A stretch of 64,000 nt of DNA from Ptiloglossa arizonensis (taxonomy: Eukaryota > Arthropoda > Insecta > Hymenoptera > Colletidae): contig NW_027478439.1 of the NCBI RefSeq assembly GCF_051014685.1, positions 1 to 64,000 of the forward strand. Reading direction: 5' to 3'. Position numbers and translations under genes: made by a program. The notes under the pieces were generated by a model. That model did not search any database. It was not told the origin of the DNA and saw only the letters and a list, made by a program, of their open reading frames with translations. Below, one piece after another: positions 62,664-64,000 of the stretch. Position 1 is the stretch's first letter. Every line of letters begins with the position of its first letter.

Positions 62664-64000
62664 TGCTGCTCCAAACGCTTAACCAGAATGGCCTAGGGAA
62701 AAAGTACATATACCGTTGTAATCGGGCGAGTTTCTACTTTCAGACGCAGCAGGAATTTTTGGGCTTGGTCAAACCGTTCGCGTGATATGGTAGTTTGAAG
62801 CTAAGAAATGGTTGAGAAGACAACAAATTTTGCGCACTTCTGCTTCCCCAAACGCTTAACCAGAAGGGCCTAGGGAAAAAATACACTTACCTTTGTAATC
62901 GGGCTTGTTTCTAGTTTCAGACGCAGCAGGAATTTTTGGGCTTGGTCAAACCGTTCGCGAGATATGGGAGTTTGAAGCTAAGAAATGGTTGAGAAGGCAA
63001 CAAATTTTTCGCTCTTCTGCTGCTCCAAACGCTTAACCAGAATGGCCTAGGGAAAAAATGCACATATCGTTGTAATCGGGCGAGTGTCTACTTTCAGATG
63101 CAAGAGCAATTTATGGGTTTGGTTAATCCGTTCGCGAGATATGTGAGTTTGAAGCTAAGAAATGGTTGAGCAGACAACAAATTTTTCCCACTTCTGCTGC
63201 TCCAAACGCTTAACCAGAATGGCCTAGGGAAAAAGTACATATACCGTTGTAATCGGGCGAGTTTCTACTTTCAGACGCAGCAGGAATTTTTGGGCTTGGT
63301 CAAACCGTTCGCGTGATATGGTAGTTTGAAGCTAAGAAATGGTTGAGAAGACAACAAATTTTGCGCACTTCTGCTTCCCCAAACGCTTAACCAGAAGGGC
63401 CTAGGGAAAAAATACACATACCGTTGTAATTGGGCGAGTTTCTACTTTCAGACGCAGCAGGAATTTTTGGGTTTGGTCAATCCGTTCGCGAGAAATGGGA
63501 GTTTGAAGCTAAGAAATGGTTGAGAAGGCAACAAATTTTTCGCACTTCTGCTGCTCCAAACGCTTAACCAGAATGGCCTAGGGAAAAAATACACTTACCT
63601 TTGTAATCGGGCTTGTTTCTAGTTTCAGACGCAGCAGGAATTTTTGGGCTTGGTCAAACCGTTCGCGAGATATGGGAGTTTGAAGCTAAGAAATGGTTGA
63701 CAAGGCAACAAATTTTTCGCTCTTCTGCTGCTCCAAACGCTTAACCAGAATGGCCTAGGGAAAAAATGCACATATCGTTGTAATCGGGCGAGTGTCTACT
63801 TTCAGATGCAAGAGCAATTTATGGGTTTGGTTAATCCGTTCGCGAGATATGTGAGTTTGAAGCTAAGAAATGGTTGAGCAGACAACAAATTTTTCCCACT
63901 TCTGCTGCTCCAAACGCTTAACCAGAATGGCCTAGGGAAAAAGTACATATACCGTTGTAATCGGGCGAGTTTCTACTTTCAGACGCAGCAGGAATTTTTG
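62664..64000 (+). repeat. 4-mer higher-order repeat (708 bp), nearly two units at the right edge
   Basis: After a B-T junction the order T, A variant, B, D repeats at 708 bp: CGGGCTTG at 62,901 and 63,609, CGCTCTTCTGC at about 63,010 and 63,718, and the private variant GAGCAATTTATGGG at about 63,106 and 63,814. These private mutations are shared only by these two units. The array continues past the right edge. Confidence 0.85.

Larger units (their letters stand above)
1..64000 (+). repeat. 177-bp tandem satellite array (whole window)
   Basis: Every line of the window is a copy of one unit of about 177 bp, all in the same orientation. The landmark GCCTAGGG recurs at 37, 214, 391 and so on up to 63930, giving 361 complete monomers and a partial one at each edge. 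Other landmarks in each unit are an A-tract after CCTAGG, TAATCGGGCGAG, a T5 tract before GGG, CCGTTCGCGAGATATGGG, TTTGAAGCTAAGAAATGG and CTGCTGCTCCAAACGCTTAACC. No unrelated insert, inverted segment or unique sequence was seen, so no gene, RNA or mobile element is annotated. Unit length near nucleosome-repeat size, homogeneity and multi-level higher-order structure are typical of centromeric satellites. The centromere role and the possible Brassicaceae origin are inferences. Confidence 0.97.

Noticed and set aside
37..63937. CCTAGG and TCGCGA palindromes as regulatory sites
   Set aside because: They occur once in nearly every monomer simply because they belong to the unit. They are useful as register marks and restriction ladders but give no evidence of regulation.
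1..64000. CRISPR array
   Set aside because: The repeated unit is 177 bp and contiguous, with no short repeat separated by unique spacers, and no associated genes.
1..64000. Tandem 5S rRNA or other RNA gene cluster
   Set aside because: I find no internal control boxes or conserved 5S sequence, and no cloverleaf-forming segment. The unit is divergent between copies in a way that does not spare any RNA-like core.
1..64000. Centromeric retrotransposon or other mobile element insertion
   Set aside because: The 177-bp register runs without a break larger than one base from 37 to 63930, so no foreign insert is present.
1..64000. Telomeric or subtelomeric repeats
   Set aside because: No run of TTTAGGG, TTAGGG or similar is seen. 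The single CCTAGGG per monomer is not tandem.

Overview
The whole 64 kb window is one uninterrupted head-to-tail tandem satellite array. The repeat unit is about 177 bp (roughly 45% G+C, hand-counted on one consensus) and every copy I read lies in the same (+) orientation. Using the near-invariant palindrome CCTAGG inside GCCTAGGG as a register mark, the first mark is at 37 and the last at 63930. That span holds 361 complete monomers with a net length change of -4 bp, and I can account for this with twelve single-base indels. I see no protein-coding gene, structural RNA gene, transposon, CRISPR array or single-copy DNA. Open frames occur only because 177 = 3 x 59, so a frame without a stop continues across monomers.

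Organism: this is a megabase-type centromeric or heterochromatic satellite of a eukaryotic nuclear genome, probably from a long-read assembly. The unit length and a remembered resemblance of the stretch around TTTGAAGCTAAGAAATGG and GAGAAGGCAA, plus the CCTAGG-to-CTTAACCAG part, to the Brassicaceae centromere family (about 180 bp pAL1-type) suggest a crucifer. That is a weak inference, not a result of a search, and an animal satellite is not excluded.

Layout. (1) About 1-5.7 kb: irregular order of monomer subtypes, with a 675 bp duplication (1016/2256) and a tandem 531 bp trimer (3131/3662). (2) About 5.7-25.2 kb: a composite unit of 110 monomers (19,470 bp), built mainly of A-B-C trimers (531 bp). 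(3) From about 25.2 kb the same composite order restarts and runs to about 43 kb, with gains or losses of whole monomers (+2, +9, -9, +3 and others). Within it lie a tandem 15-mer (2,655 bp; 20.6-25.9 kb) and a 15-17-mer (2.65-3.01 kb; 41.0-46.8 kb). (4) About 46.8-52.8 kb: short higher-order repeats of 2, 3 and 6 monomers. (5) About 52.8-64 kb: a mosaic with new subtypes D and T, ending in near-identical 6-mers (1,062 bp) and 4-mers (708 bp).

The most interesting observation is a pair of CENP-B-box-like sequences in the monomer. One (GTTCGCGAGATATGGGA in most copies) is a single C-to-T change away from the essential pattern NTTCGNNNNANNCGGGN. Nine copies carry the C and match the pattern exactly. 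The second (TACCGTTGTAATCGGGC), 65 bp upstream, keeps the CGGG half but has lost TTCG. Whether either binds a CENP-B-like protein cannot be told from sequence alone.
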